Shown in pieces: positions 24,327 to 35,801 of a DNA stretch of 62,390 bases. The notes under the pieces are model-generated. The model was not told where the DNA came from and searched no databases. It saw only the letters and a program-made list of their open reading frames with translations. Made by a program: the position numbers and the translations under genes. Origin of the DNA: Nitriliruptoraceae bacterium (lineage in GTDB: Bacteria > Actinomycetota > Nitriliruptoria > Nitriliruptorales > Nitriliruptoraceae); NCBI GenBank assembly GCA_018401275.1, contig JAGYKW010000008.1, positions 1-62,390 of the forward strand, in the 5' to 3' direction. The first letter of the stretch is position 1, and each line of letters begins with the position of its first letter.

Positions 24327-25473
24327 AGCGCAGGAGCGCCAGCGCACCGAGAGCGATGAGAGCGCTGGCGACATCGACGATGACGCGCGCCGCGATGGTG
24401 AGCGCGACCGCCAGCATCACCCCGACGACCGCGGCGCCCAGGCCCCGCAGCACGTGCTTGGCGACCCGTGAGCGGGACAGGCGCGGCATGATCCGCCCGA
24501 GCAGCATCGCGAGCGGGAAGGACGGCAGGAAGATCGCGACGGTCGCGACGATCGCTCCAGGACCCCCGGCCAGCAGGTAGCCGAGCGCGGTCGACACGGT
24601 GAACAGCGGTCCCGGCGTCATCTCGCCGATGACGATCGCCTCCAGCAGCTGCGCGGTGCTCAGGAGCCCCAGTCGCTCGACGAGGCTCGACTGCAGGTAG
24701 GCGACCAGCAGGTAGCCGCTGCCGAACAGCGTGACGCCGAAGCGCAGGAACCACCACCACAGCAACCACAGCCGTTCGGCGTCGCTGCCGCCCGGACGGG
24801 CCGATGCCGCGAGCGTCCACGGCGCGAGCGACACGAGGAGCAGCGCGAGCGTCCCGCTCGAGGCCGCACCGTTCCGGAGGCCGCGCAGTCCTGCGCGCAG
24901 GCGTCGCCATGACCGGTACGTGAGCCAGCCGAGCAGCGCCCCGACCGCGATGACGATCAGCTCGTCCACCCCGAGCAGGGACGCGCCGAGCGCGGCGACG
25001 AGGATGACGCGCGTGCGTGCATCGTCGGCGGCCTTCGGGGCCAGCGTGACGATGGCCATCGCGATGATCGCGAGCACGACCGGCTGGATGCCGGCGAACG
25101 CCGCGTCCACGAGGGCCAGGTCACGGAAGCGGACCCACGCCCAGGACAGCGCGAGCGTGACGAGCGCGGCCGGTGCGATGAACGCCCCACCGGCCGCGAG
25201 CACCCCGCGATCGCCCTTCTGGACGTAGCCGACGTGCATCGTCATCTGGGTGGAGTTCGGTCCGGGCAGCAGGTTCGTCGCCGCCATCAGATCGAGGAAG
25301 TGCTGACGGTCGACCCACCGCCGCCGCTCGACGACCTCGCGGTCCATCATCGCGATGTGTGCGACGGGGCCCCCGAACGCGACCACACCGAGCTTCGCGA
25401 ACAGGCCGATGAGCTGCGGCCAGCTCGCGCCCTCCGCGGCGTACTGCGGCTGGTGGGGCAGTGGCGCGCTCAT
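24250..25473 (-). CDS. chrA: Chromate transporter (CHR family)
   Basis: A 407-aa membrane protein with the two CHR domains of ChrA. The N-terminal repeat has FGGPVAHIAMM and PGPNSTQ; the C-terminal repeat has FGSGYLLVAY and PGPLFT. ChrA proteins export chromate, and many relatives have unknown natural substrates. It starts at ATG 25473, overlapping the stop of the flavoprotein gene (ATGA), so the two are co-expressed. Confidence 0.92.
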   Translation of the reverse strand: MSAPLPHQPQYAAEGASWPQLIGLFAKLGVVAFGGPVAHIAMMDREVVERRRWVDRQHFLDLMAATNLLPGPNSTQMTMHVGYVQKGDRGVLAAGGAFIAPAALVTLALSWAWVRFRDLALVDAAFAGIQPVVLAIIAMAIVTLAPKAADDARTRVILVAALGASLLGVDELIVIAVGALLGWLTYRSWRRLRAGLRGLRNGAASSGTLALLLVSLAPWTLAASARPGGSDAERLWLLWWWFLRFGVTLFGSGYLLVAYLQSSLVERLGLLSTAQLLEAIVIGEMTPGPLFTVSTALGYLLAGGPGAIVATVAIFLPSFPLAMLLGRIMPRLSRSRVAKHVLRGLGAAVVGVMLAVALTIAARVIVDVASALIALGALALLRFTRLGPIALVPVGATVGWLLTLLPG

Positions 25474-26870
25474 CGGGCGTTCGGGCCGGCATCCTTACCG
25501 GCATCTCGGCCTGCGTTCCCGGCGGCGCTGCGGGCCGCGGTCAGGACCGGGTCCCACACCGGGGAGAACGGCGGCGCGTAGGCGAGGTCCATCTGCACGA
25601 GGTCCTCGACCTGCATCCGGTTCCACAGCGCCGTCGCGAGCACGTCGATGCGTTTGCCCGCACCGAGGCCTCCGACGATCTGCCCGCCGAGCAGCCGGCC
25701 GCTCCCCGACTCGATCACGAGCAGCACCGTCATCTCGCTGCTCTGCGGGTAGTAGTGGGCGCGCGTGCCGGCGGTGATGCTCGAGACCTCGACGCTCAGT
25801 CCGGCCGCCTCCGCCTCGCGGACGCCCAGGCCGGTGCGGGCGATCTCGAGGTCGTGGATCTTCGTGACGGCCGTGCCGAGCACGCCAGGGAAGCGGCCCT
25901 CACCACCGCCGAGGTTGAGTCCGGCGATGCGGCCCTGCTTGTTCGCGATCGTGCCGAGCGCGAACGACACCGGGAGCTGCGACACGCGGTGCAGCGTCTC
26001 GGCGCAGTCACCTGCGGCCCACACGCCGTCCACGGGGGTCCGCTGGTGGTCGTCGGTGACGATGCCACCGCTCGGCCCGACCGGGATGCCAGCGGCTGCG
26101 GCGAGCTCGCTGCGGGGGCGCACACCGGTCCCGATGATGACGAGGTCGGTCGCGATCTCGCCACCGGGGGTGGTCACCGCGCGGACCCAGCCGTCGGCTC
26201 CGGCCTCGATGCCGCTCAGCGGGGTCTCGAGGCGCAGGTCGATGCCCATCGTCCGGATCGCGTCGGCGATCAGCGCGCCCAGCTCAGGTTCGAGCGTGGT
26301 CATCGGTTGCGGCGCGAGGTCGATGAGCGTGACGTCGAGGCCCTGCAGCTGCATCGCCTCAGCCATCTCCAGGCCGATGTAGCCACCGCCGACGACGACC
26401 GCATGGCGTGGGGAACGCTGGGCCATCGCGTCGAGGATGCGCTGCCCGTCGCCGAGCGTCTGCACGCCGAACACGCCGGGCGTGTCGAGGCCGTCGACGG
26501 GTGGACGCACCTGCTGCGCACCGGTCGCGATGAGCAGGTCGTCGTAGCTGAGGGTGAGCTCGGCGCCGCTCGTCAGATCGCGCACGGAGACGGTCCGTGC
26601 GTCCGTGTCGATCGCCGTCGCCTCGTGGTGGAGCCGGACGTCGATCTGCTGCTTGTCGCGGAAGACCTCGGCGCGTCGCGCGACCAGGTCGCTGCGGTGC
26701 GGGACGAGGCCGGCCACCCAGTAGGGGATGCCGCATGCGGCGTAGGACGTCGTGTCACCACGCTCGAGGACGGTGATCGCGAGCTCGTCCACGCCGAGCA
26801 GCCGTCGTGCCTGCGAAGCGGCGGACATCCCCGCGGCATCACCACCGATGACGACCAGGTCCCGGACCAT
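25470..26870 (-). CDS. CoA-disulfide reductase/NADH oxidase-like flavoprotein
   Basis: A 466-aa FAD- and NAD(P)H-binding disulfide oxidoreductase. The FAD loop is GGDAAGMSAA (9-18), the single redox cysteine is Cys46 in SYAACGIPY, the NAD loop is VVVGGGYIGLE near 157-167, and AAGDC near 283 closes the FAD site. The YAPPFSPVWDP ending is typical of CoA-disulfide reductases. The natural disulfide could be CoA, mycothiol or a persulfide. Coupling with chrA suggests a redox or metal stress role, possibly chromate reduction. The Ala/Asp/Gly-rich tail after residue 447 is low-complexity. Confidence 0.88.
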   Translation of the reverse strand: MVRDLVVIGGDAAGMSAASQARRLLGVDELAITVLERGDTTSYAACGIPYWVAGLVPHRSDLVARRAEVFRDKQQIDVRLHHEATAIDTDARTVSVRDLTSGAELTLSYDDLLIATGAQQVRPPVDGLDTPGVFGVQTLGDGQRILDAMAQRSPRHAVVVGGGYIGLEMAEAMQLQGLDVTLIDLAPQPMTTLEPELGALIADAIRTMGIDLRLETPLSGIEAGADGWVRAVTTPGGEIATDLVIIGTGVRPRSELAAAAGIPVGPSGGIVTDDHQRTPVDGVWAAGDCAETLHRVSQLPVSFALGTIANKQGRIAGLNLGGGEGRFPGVLGTAVTKIHDLEIARTGLGVREAEAAGLSVEVSSITAGTRAHYYPQSSEMTVLLVIESGSGRLLGGQIVGGLGAGKRIDVLATALWNRMQVEDLVQMDLAYAPPFSPVWDPVLTAARSAAGNAGRDAGKDAGPNAR

Positions 26871-26963
26871 CTCACGCCCTCGCCGGAGGCTCGGGCGCCC
26901 CCTCAGGGGACGAGCATGCCCGATGCGACCGGCGGGTGCGGAAGGAGGACGCCTGACGACGGC

Positions 26964-28499
26964 TCAGGCGGTCCTGCGACCGCCACCGCTCGCGCGACCG
27001 GAGGTCGCACCGCGGGCTCCGCCGCGCCCGGACGCCCCGGCGGAGCGACCACCGCCGGCGCGGGACGGGCTGCGCACGCCGCTGCTGCGGCCACTGTGGC
27101 CCCGGTTCGGGCCGTTGCGCTGACCGTTGCGCTGACCCTTGCCGCCGCCGCCGTTCGTCGACTCGAAGCGCTGCGCGACGTCGGGCGTGGTCTTCGCGGT
27201 GAGCTGGGCCAGGTCGATCTCGTGCAGCCCCTCGGGCAGGTCCAGCGAGCGCTGGATCACGGCCGTGTCCTTGTGCTGCGACGGGTCGACGAATGACACG
27301 ACGAGTCCCGTGGCGCCGGCACGACCGGTGCGACCCGAGCGGTGCTGGTAGTCCTTGTCGGATCCTGCGAGGTCGTAGTGCAGCACGACCGCGACGGCGT
27401 CGACGTGGATCCCGCGCGCGGCGACGTCGGTCGCGACGAGCGTCGTGACCTCGCCGGAGCGGAAGCTCTCGAGCGCCCGCTCGCGCTGGCTCTGCGTGCG
27501 GTTGCCGTGGATCGCGACCGCATCGATGCCGTCCTGCTTGAGCTGCTTCACCAGGCGGTCCGCACCGTGCTTCGTACGGGTGAACACGATGGCAGGGTCG
27601 ACAGTGCGCAGCACGTCATTGGTGAGGCGACGACGAGCATCACGGTCCGCGCTCCAGAACAGGTGGCGGACGTCCTTGGCGGCCGAAGGCTCCTCGGCGA
27701 GCGTGTGACGGATCGGGTCGGTCTGGTAGCGACGGATCAGCGTGTCGACGTCACCATCGAGCGTCGCGGAGAACAGCAGCGTCTGCCGTGCGTCGGAGGT
27801 GCGGTCGAGCAGGCGCACGACCTCGGGGAGGAAGCCCATGTCCGCCATGCGGTCGGCCTCGTCGAGGACGACGACGTCGACGGCGGAGAGGTCCGCAGCG
27901 CGACGCTCGACGAGGTCGGCGAGACGGCCCGGGGTGGCGACGAGCACGTCCACGCCGCGGCGCAGGGCGTTCAGGTCACGGCCGATGCTGGTCCCGCCGT
28001 ACACGGTCGCGACGCGCAGGTTGCGGGCGCGAGCGAGGGGGAGGATGGTCTCGGCGACCTGGCCGGCGAGTTCACGCGTCGGCAGGAGGATGAGGGCACG
28101 CGGACGACCGTCCTGTCCGCGCTTGGTCCGCAGCGCGATCGGGATCGCGAACGCGAGCGTCTTGCCCGAACCGGTCGGCGCCTTGACGCAGAGGTCCGCG
28201 CCGCCGATGGAGTCGGCGAGGGTGAGCGACTGCACGGCGAACGGTGACGGCCGGTCCATCGCGATGAGCGCGCGGAGGATGTCGTCGGGCACGCCGAGCG
28301 CCGTGAAGGCGCCGTCGCTCACCACCGGCGTGGTGGGTGCGGCCGGCGACGTGGCGCGGGAGGCGTCACGGTCGGTGTCGCGCGGACGTCGGTCGTTGCG
28401 GGGCGCATCGCTGCGATTCGCGGTCGCGCCGTTGCGGGCCGCGTCCTGGCGCTTGCGCGGGTCACGGGCACGACGATTCGAGGTGGTGGATGAAGGCAT
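26964..28499 (-). CDS. DEAD-box RNA helicase with Gly/Arg-rich tail
   Basis: A 511-aa ATP-dependent RNA helicase. It has motif I APTGSGKT, motif II DEAD (VVLDEADRM), SAT (LFSATLD) and motif VI HRSGRTGRAG. An arginine-rich N-terminal extension of about 60 aa and an RGG-like C-terminal tail (from about 435) likely bind RNA. The ATG at 28499 has AGGAG seven bases ahead; the frame upstream is leader. A candidate -10 implies a leader of about 160 bases with a hairpin beside the ribosome binding site, as might suit cold-responsive control. Ribosome assembly or mRNA decay are the usual roles. Confidence 0.92.
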   Translation of the reverse strand: MPSSTTSNRRARDPRKRQDAARNGATANRSDAPRNDRRPRDTDRDASRATSPAAPTTPVVSDGAFTALGVPDDILRALIAMDRPSPFAVQSLTLADSIGGADLCVKAPTGSGKTLAFAIPIALRTKRGQDGRPRALILLPTRELAGQVAETILPLARARNLRVATVYGGTSIGRDLNALRRGVDVLVATPGRLADLVERRAADLSAVDVVVLDEADRMADMGFLPEVVRLLDRTSDARQTLLFSATLDGDVDTLIRRYQTDPIRHTLAEEPSAAKDVRHLFWSADRDARRRLTNDVLRTVDPAIVFTRTKHGADRLVKQLKQDGIDAVAIHGNRTQSQRERALESFRSGEVTTLVATDVAARGIHVDAVAVVLHYDLAGSDKDYQHRSGRTGRAGATGLVVSFVDPSQHKDTAVIQRSLDLPEGLHEIDLAQLTAKTTPDVAQRFESTNGGGGKGQRNGQRNGPNRGHSGRSSGVRSPSRAGGGRSAGASGRGGARGATSGRASGGGRRTA

Positions 28500-28510
28500 T
28501 GCACGCTCCT

Positions 28511-28528
28511 GCCCGCGTAGCAGCGGGC
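28511..28528 (-). promoter_or_regulatory. Hairpin next to the helicase ribosome binding site
   Basis: On the mRNA, GCCCGC and GCGGGC pair across a six-base loop immediately 5' of the AGGAGC ribosome binding site (28505-28510). It could tune translation. The rest of the 221-base gap holds only a candidate minus-strand -10 (TACCCT, 28668-28673). Confidence 0.4.
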
Positions 28529-28720
28529 GTCGGTCGCGGGGGTGAACACGCGACTGACCAGCGGGAGCCGGAGAGGGGGGCCGCGGATCACCGGAGGGCC
28601 GTGGTACGGCCGGAGTGGTGGGGTGCCGCGGGCGTGTCCCGAGTCGTCTGTTGACGACGATGGCAGAAGGGTAGCGACCCCGCGTCCATCCGCGCACCTG
28701 TCCGGACAGGTGCCCACCAC

Positions 28721-29146
28721 TCAGTCCTCGGGTGGCCTCCTGAGGCCCTTCAGCGTGGAACGGGCGCGCTTCTCGTCGGCTCGTCGGAGGGCGGAGGCGC
28801 GCGTCGGTCGGGTCGCGCGCCTCGGTCGGGGCGGCGTGATGGCCTCGGCGACGATCGCACGGAGCCGAGCGAGCACCGCCTCCCGATTGCGATGCTGGGA
28901 GCGGTGCTCGGAGCCGTGCAGGATGAGCACGCCATCGTCGGTCAGTCGTGATGCGAGCCGTTCCAGCAGCAGCGCACGCTGCGTGTCGTCGAGCACCTGC
29001 GACGCGGCGATGTCCCAGCGCAGCTCCACGCGGGACGAGGTCGTGTTCACGCCCTGCCCACCGGGGCCGCTCGACCTGCTCGCGCGCAGCTGCAGCTCGT
29101 CGCCCGGGATGACGAGCCCCGCCGACACCGGCACGTCATCGATCAC
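28721..29146 (-). CDS. arfB: Peptidyl-tRNA hydrolase ArfB (YaeJ/ICT1 family)
   Basis: A 141-aa stalled-ribosome rescue factor. The catalytic GGQ is 29-31 in SGPGGQGVN, and the basic C-terminal tail (RPRRATRPTRASALRRADEKR) is the part that enters the empty mRNA channel. Length and layout are normal. Its ATG overlaps the stop of the XdhC-MocA gene. Confidence 0.93.
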   Translation of the reverse strand: MIDDVPVSAGLVIPGDELQLRASRSSGPGGQGVNTTSSRVELRWDIAASQVLDDTQRALLLERLASRLTDDGVLILHGSEHRSQHRNREAVLARLRAIVAEAITPPRPRRATRPTRASALRRADEKRARSTLKGLRRPPED

Positions 29147-30930
29147 CGTGCCGTCCGATGGGCCGGGGCCGCTCGCGACAGGTCGTGCGGGACATCGACA
29201 TCGACCGGCGCTGGGCCCGCGATCACGACCTCCACCACCTCGAGGTCGTCGAGCATGCTGCGCGCTCCCTCATCCGACCCGATGTCCTTGGCCGCGGGGC
29301 GCAGGTGCGCGCCGATCCGTGACCAGTCCGTCCGGGGCAGGACGACCGGATGGCCGGGACCGTCGTCGTAGCGGGCGCGAGCCGGACGGCCGGTGCGGCG
29401 CCAGGCTTCGAGGACCGCATCGATCGTGCTCGCGCCGATGCCCGGCTGATCGGCGAGGAGCACGACGCAGGCGCCGGGGAGCTCGTCGTCCGAACGCTCG
29501 TCGCCGGGCAGCCGGCCGAGGGCATCGAGACCAGCGGCGACCGACGAGGCGATGCCCGATGCGGCTGCGGAGTTGACGACGAGTCGAACGTCAGGATCGG
29601 CCGCGATGATCGCCGCGCGGAGCGCCTCCGACCCGGGAGGCAGGACGACGACCAGCGGGTCGAGCCCGGCATGCCGGGCACCGTCGATCGCGTGCGCGAC
29701 GAGTGGCCGTCCGGACACGTCGGCGAGGAGCTTCGGTCCCGTCCCGCCCTCGGCGCTGAATCGGCGGCCGGACCCGGCGGCGAGGATGAGTCCGGCCACG
29801 TTGGGGGGAGCGTCGGTCGACACGGTCCGTTCGGGATGGATCGGACCTGACGTCGTGCGCAGTGGCAGGCCGGTGGCGTTGTTGCGGACCATCACGAGCT
29901 CCGCAGCGATCGCGATCGCGGTCTCCTGCGGTGAACGGCCGCCGAGGGCGAGCCCGATCGGAGAGTGCAGCCGCTCGAGCTCGTCATCGGTCGCGCCGGC
30001 GGCGCGCAGACGGTCGAGCCGATCCTCGTGAGTCTTGCGCGAACCCATCACCCCGATGTATCCGGCTGGACCGTGCAGCGCCTCGAGGAGCGCGGGCACG
30101 TCGAACTTCGGGTCATGCGTGAGCACACAGATCGCGCTGCGTGCATCGAGCACGGTGCTGGCGAGGTAACGATGCGGCCAGTCGACGACGATCTCATCCG
30201 CGTCGGGGAAGCGGTCGCGGGTCGCGAAGGCGGCGCGGGCATCGCAGATGGTCACGTGGTAGCCGAGGAATCGGCCGACGGTCGCGACCGCGGCGGCGTA
30301 GTCGATCGCACCCAGCACCACCAGCCGAGGGCGGTCGGCGAAGGACTCGAAGAGCACGGTCACCCCGTCCTCGAGTCGTTGGCCGTGGGCGCCGAGCCGC
30401 CGGAGGCTGACCCCGCCGACGCCGAGGGTCGCTCGGCCCTCGAGGGTCAGCACGTGGCCGAGTTGGGTCGACGCGAGGTCCCCGTGCACCGCATCAGCGG
30501 TGACGACGAGCGAGGAGCCCACGAGACCAGGGTCAGCCTCCGACTCGACGACGGTGAGCAGCGCGACGGGTCGGTCCATTGAGAGCGCTGCGGCGAGCGG
30601 CTCGATGGCCAGCGTCCCTGGCTCGATCCGACGGACGAGCACCTCGACCTCGCCGCCGCAGGTCAGCCCGACGGTGAACGCCTCGTCATCGGAGTAGCCG
30701 AAGCGCATGCGCCGGGTCCCACCCTCCGCGAGGACCTCCTGGCAGAGCCCCACGACGGCCGGCTCGACGCAGCCGCCCGACACGTTCCCAGCGATCCGTC
30801 CATCCGGATGCACGGCGAGCACGGCCCCCGCCGGGCGTGGTGCGGAGCGGGACGTGTCGATGACCGTCGCGAGCGCGAACGGTCGCCCCTCCTGCTGCCA
30901 TCCCAGCAGGGTCGCCATCTCATCACGCAC
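29143..30930 (-). CDS. XdhC-MocA fusion (molybdenum cofactor processing)
   Basis: A 595-aa two-part protein. Residues 1-345 are XdhC/CoxF-like, with GNVSGGCVE near 48-56 and a Rossmann part VVLGAIDYAA plus GVMGSRKTHEDR. Residues 375-595 are a MobA-like nucleotidyltransferase (LILAAGSGRRF, then LLADQPG) as in molybdopterin cytidylyltransferase MocA. Together they would modify Mo-cofactor and hand it to a molybdenum hydroxylase, but no such enzyme lies in this window. The start chosen is GTG 30930, with GGAGG five bases before it; GTG 30936 overlaps the ribosome binding site. Confidence 0.88.
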   Translation of the reverse strand: MRDEMATLLGWQQEGRPFALATVIDTSRSAPRPAGAVLAVHPDGRIAGNVSGGCVEPAVVGLCQEVLAEGGTRRMRFGYSDDEAFTVGLTCGGEVEVLVRRIEPGTLAIEPLAAALSMDRPVALLTVVESEADPGLVGSSLVVTADAVHGDLASTQLGHVLTLEGRATLGVGGVSLRRLGAHGQRLEDGVTVLFESFADRPRLVVLGAIDYAAAVATVGRFLGYHVTICDARAAFATRDRFPDADEIVVDWPHRYLASTVLDARSAICVLTHDPKFDVPALLEALHGPAGYIGVMGSRKTHEDRLDRLRAAGATDDELERLHSPIGLALGGRSPQETAIAIAAELVMVRNNATGLPLRTTSGPIHPERTVSTDAPPNVAGLILAAGSGRRFSAEGGTGPKLLADVSGRPLVAHAIDGARHAGLDPLVVVLPPGSEALRAAIIAADPDVRLVVNSAAASGIASSVAAGLDALGRLPGDERSDDELPGACVVLLADQPGIGASTIDAVLEAWRRTGRPARARYDDGPGHPVVLPRTDWSRIGAHLRPAAKDIGSDEGARSMLDDLEVVEVVIAGPAPVDVDVPHDLSRAAPAHRTAR

Positions 30931-30960
30931 GAGCACCTCCTGCGGCGCCGGACGCCTGCC

Positions 30961-31026
30961 ACGCTACTTGCGGCGGAGGCAGCCCGGTTCGGGTCTGGTC
31001 CGGGTCGGCCAGGGCGCCCGTACGCT
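30961..31026. promoter_or_regulatory. Divergent -10 boxes, XdhC-MocA and flavin reductase genes
   Basis: TAGCGT on the minus strand (30961-30966) and TACGCT on the plus strand (31021-31026) both fit TANNNT and lie at suitable distances from their genes. Confidence 0.45.
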
Positions 31027-31049
31027 CCCGAGCGGAGAAGGACGACCCT

Positions 31050-31652
31050 GTGCCCGAGCCCGACCTGAGCAGCCTGACGACCGTCGCGCCGGACGTCTTC
31101 AAGTCCGCGTTCCGGCATCATGCATCGGGAGTCGCGGTCGTCACCGCCGATGCGGGCGACGGCCCGCTCGCACTCACGGCCAGCTCGGTCACGTCGGTCA
31201 GCGCGGCGCCTGCGATCCTGCTGTTCTCGGTGTCATCGACGACTGCGACCGGTCGCGCGATCGCCCGCGCGAGTTCCGCCGTCGTCCACCTGCTCGACGC
31301 CGACGACCACGCTCTCGCCCTCCGGTGTGCTGATCCGATGGCGGACCGCTTCGCTGACCGGCGGACGTGGGATCGCCTGGCGGGCGGCGAGCCGGCGTTC
31401 CTCGGCCCGCGCGTGCTGCTGCGCGGCGAGGTCGTGCAGCGACTCGTGTTCGGCGAGGCCGTCGTGATGCTGCTCGCCGTCCTCGAGGTCATCGATCGTG
31501 GTCCGCGGACACCGGGTGCTACGGCCCGCGACGCGGACGGGGACGTCGCTCGGCCCCTCGTCTATCACGACCGGCGATGGCATGCGCTCGGTCAACACTC
31601 TCAGCTCGACATCGGCAGCGATGACTCACCCAAGACCGGGGACACCGGCTGA
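31050..31652 (+). CDS. Flavin reductase-like FMN-binding protein
   Basis: A 200-aa protein of the flavin-reductase-like split-barrel family: ASGVAVVTA near 25-33, LTASSVTSVSAAP near 44-56, and a histidine late in the chain (YHDRRWHALG). Such proteins reduce FMN with NAD(P)H, often for a monooxygenase, though none is adjacent. The start is GTG 31050 behind GGAGAAGGA. The next gene, a fumarylacetoacetase relative, follows after 17 bases, suggesting aromatic or hydroxyacid breakdown. Confidence 0.85.
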   Translation: MPEPDLSSLTTVAPDVFKSAFRHHASGVAVVTADAGDGPLALTASSVTSVSAAPAILLFSVSSTTATGRAIARASSAVVHLLDADDHALALRCADPMADRFADRRTWDRLAGGEPAFLGPRVLLRGEVVQRLVFGEAVVMLLAVLEVIDRGPRTPGATARDADGDVARPLVYHDRRWHALGQHSQLDIGSDDSPKTGDTG

Positions 31653-31669
31653 CCGAAGGAGGGATCCAC

Positions 31670-32530
31670 GTGCGTATCGCGAACCTTCTCGTCGGTGGCA
31701 TCGAGACGCCGTCCGTGCTGGACCCCGCGCGTGGCTGGGTACCGCTGTCGGGTCTCAGCACCGGGCTGTCCGAGGATGTCGCCGGCCTGATCGCGACCGG
31801 GCTCGGCGAAGCGGTCCGCGACCGGTTGCTGACCGCGGCCGCCGACGCATCCGATGCCGGCATCGTCCTGGCCGACGCGGCCGTGTTCACGGCTCCGTTC
31901 CGCAGGCCCCGCATGGTCTGGGGCATCGGACTGAACTACCTCGACCACGCACGTGACCTCGACGCGCCCCATCCGACCGAGCCGGCCTCGTTCATCAAGG
32001 GTGACCACACGATCATCGGCCCTGGTGAAGAGATCCTGCTGCCCCCGCAGAGCCTGCGCGTCACCGCCGAGGCGGAGCTCGGGATCATCATCGGTCGTGA
32101 GGCGTGGGAGGTCGACGAGGCCGATGCGCTCGATCACATCGCCGCCGTCGTCTGCATCCTCGACCAGACCGCCGAGGACATCCTGCAGCGCAACCCGCGC
32201 TTCCTCACGCGGTCGAAGAACTTCCGGACGTTCCTCTCGCTCGGGGGCGAGGTCGTCACGACCGACGAGGTCCGCTCGCCACAGACCGGGCTGAACCATC
32301 TGACGGTCGGGACCTGGCGCAACGGTGCGCTGCACCGCGAGAACGTCGTCGACGACATGGCGTTCGACCCGGCCGCGCTCGTCGCGTTCCACAGCCGCGT
32401 CTTCCCGCTGCAGCCCGGTGACGTCATCCTGACGGGTACGCCCGGTGCGGTCGTCGTCGAGGACGGTGACGTCGCGGAGTGCCGCATCGACGGGGTCGGC
32501 ACGCTCGTCAACCCGGTGCGGCGTCTGTGA
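31670..32530 (+). CDS. Fumarylacetoacetate hydrolase family protein
   Basis: A 286-aa metal-dependent hydrolase or decarboxylase. The conserved GIGLNYLDHA near 85-94, SFIKGDHTIIGPG, the acidic metal ligands in AEAELGIIIGREA and the ending GDVILTGTPG are all present. It starts at GTG 31670 after AAGGAGG. Family members act on acylpyruvates or 2-hydroxyhepta-dienedioates; the exact substrate is unknown. Confidence 0.88.
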   Translation: MRIANLLVGGIETPSVLDPARGWVPLSGLSTGLSEDVAGLIATGLGEAVRDRLLTAAADASDAGIVLADAAVFTAPFRRPRMVWGIGLNYLDHARDLDAPHPTEPASFIKGDHTIIGPGEEILLPPQSLRVTAEAELGIIIGREAWEVDEADALDHIAAVVCILDQTAEDILQRNPRFLTRSKNFRTFLSLGGEVVTTDEVRSPQTGLNHLTVGTWRNGALHRENVVDDMAFDPAALVAFHSRVFPLQPGDVILTGTPGAVVVEDGDVAECRIDGVGTLVNPVRRL

Positions 32531-32588
32531 GGCTGAGCCGTCCGGGACGCGGCGCGGGACCCCTGCGGTGACCTCCGAGCAGGGCTGA

Positions 32589-34874
<2,286 letters not shown>

Positions 34875-34888
34875 ACCGGATCTGACGT

Positions 34889-34918
34889 CGAGGACCCTGC
34901 CTCCGGGCGGGGTCCTCG
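34889..34918. terminator. katG terminator hairpin
   Basis: Thirteen bases (34889-34901) pair with 34906-34918 with only one G-U pair, around a four-base TCCG loop. It lies between convergent genes and could serve both strands. Confidence 0.8.
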
Positions 34919-34921
34919 CGT

Positions 34922-34955
34922 TCAGGGCCCCGCGACCGTCAGGGCCCCGCGACCG
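34922..34955. repeat. 17-bp tandem duplication
   Basis: TCAGGGCCCCGCGACCG occurs twice head to tail, ending exactly at the stop of the convergent ABC-2 gene, which itself begins with the same TCAGG. Confidence 0.9.
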
Positions 34956-35801
34956 TCAGGACAGCGTGCGTCGCGCGAAGCCGCGCAGCGCATAGGCGAG
35001 CAGCACCGCCGTGTAGCCGTAGAGGACGGACACGATCACCCACGGCGCCATCGTCGGGACCTCGGGGGTCAGTACGGCGCGCAGCCCCTCGCTGACGTAG
35101 ACGAGCGGGTTGAGGAGCACGAGCGTCTGCAGCCACGGAATCGCGTCGAGTGCGGCCCATGGGTAGTAGACGGCGCCGAGGAACGTCAGCGGCAGGATCA
35201 CGACGGAGAACATCAGCCCGATCTGACGCGGCTCGACGGTGACCCCGAGCGCCAGCCCGATCGCTCCTGACAGCAGCGCGGCGCCGGGGATGACGAGGAG
35301 CGCGAGCAGTGGGTCCGCGATCGTGAGGCGGACCGGCGTGTCGGGGACGAGGAGGAGGATGGGCAGCACCACCAGTCCGGCGACGATCGCCTGCGTGGCG
35401 GCGAAGAGCACCTTCTCGATGGCGACGACGTTGACGTGGACCGGGGCCATGATGCGGTCCTCGATCTCGCGCGTTCCGCCGAGCTCGGTCGAGAGCGGCA
35501 GCGCGATGGCGGTGATGCCCTGGAACAGCACGGCGATCGCGACGAGTCCTGGCACCAGCACGGTCGCGAAGCCTGCATCGCCCGCCGTGCCGGCGCCGAT
35601 CGTCTGACCGATGCGCGGGAAGACGAACGCGAACACGAAGATGAACAGCAGCGGCTGCATGAGCGTGCGGGTGAGGAACTCGGCCCAGTCCCGGCGCAGT
35701 ACCCGGAGGTCACGCAGTGCCAGGCCATGGAGGACGCGCCCGACGTGCGGGGGCTGAGCGAGGTCGGCCGCCCCTGACGCTGTGCGCAGCGTGTCACTCA
35801 C
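34956..35801 (-). CDS. ABC-2 type exporter permease
   Basis: A 281-aa membrane protein with about six helices of the ABC-2/DrrB type: an N-terminal cytoplasmic start (RDLRVLRRDWAEF), FIFVFAFVFPRIG near the first helix and FLGAVYYPWAAL near 208-219. It overlaps the ATPase gene by eight bases. Together they form an exporter for a drug, lipid or polysaccharide; the cargo is unknown. Confidence 0.9.
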   Translation of the reverse strand: MSDTLRTASGAADLAQPPHVGRVLHGLALRDLRVLRRDWAEFLTRTLMQPLLFIFVFAFVFPRIGQTIGAGTAGDAGFATVLVPGLVAIAVLFQGITAIALPLSTELGGTREIEDRIMAPVHVNVVAIEKVLFAATQAIVAGLVVLPILLLVPDTPVRLTIADPLLALLVIPGAALLSGAIGLALGVTVEPRQIGLMFSVVILPLTFLGAVYYPWAALDAIPWLQTLVLLNPLVYVSEGLRAVLTPEVPTMAPWVIVSVLYGYTAVLLAYALRGFARRTLS

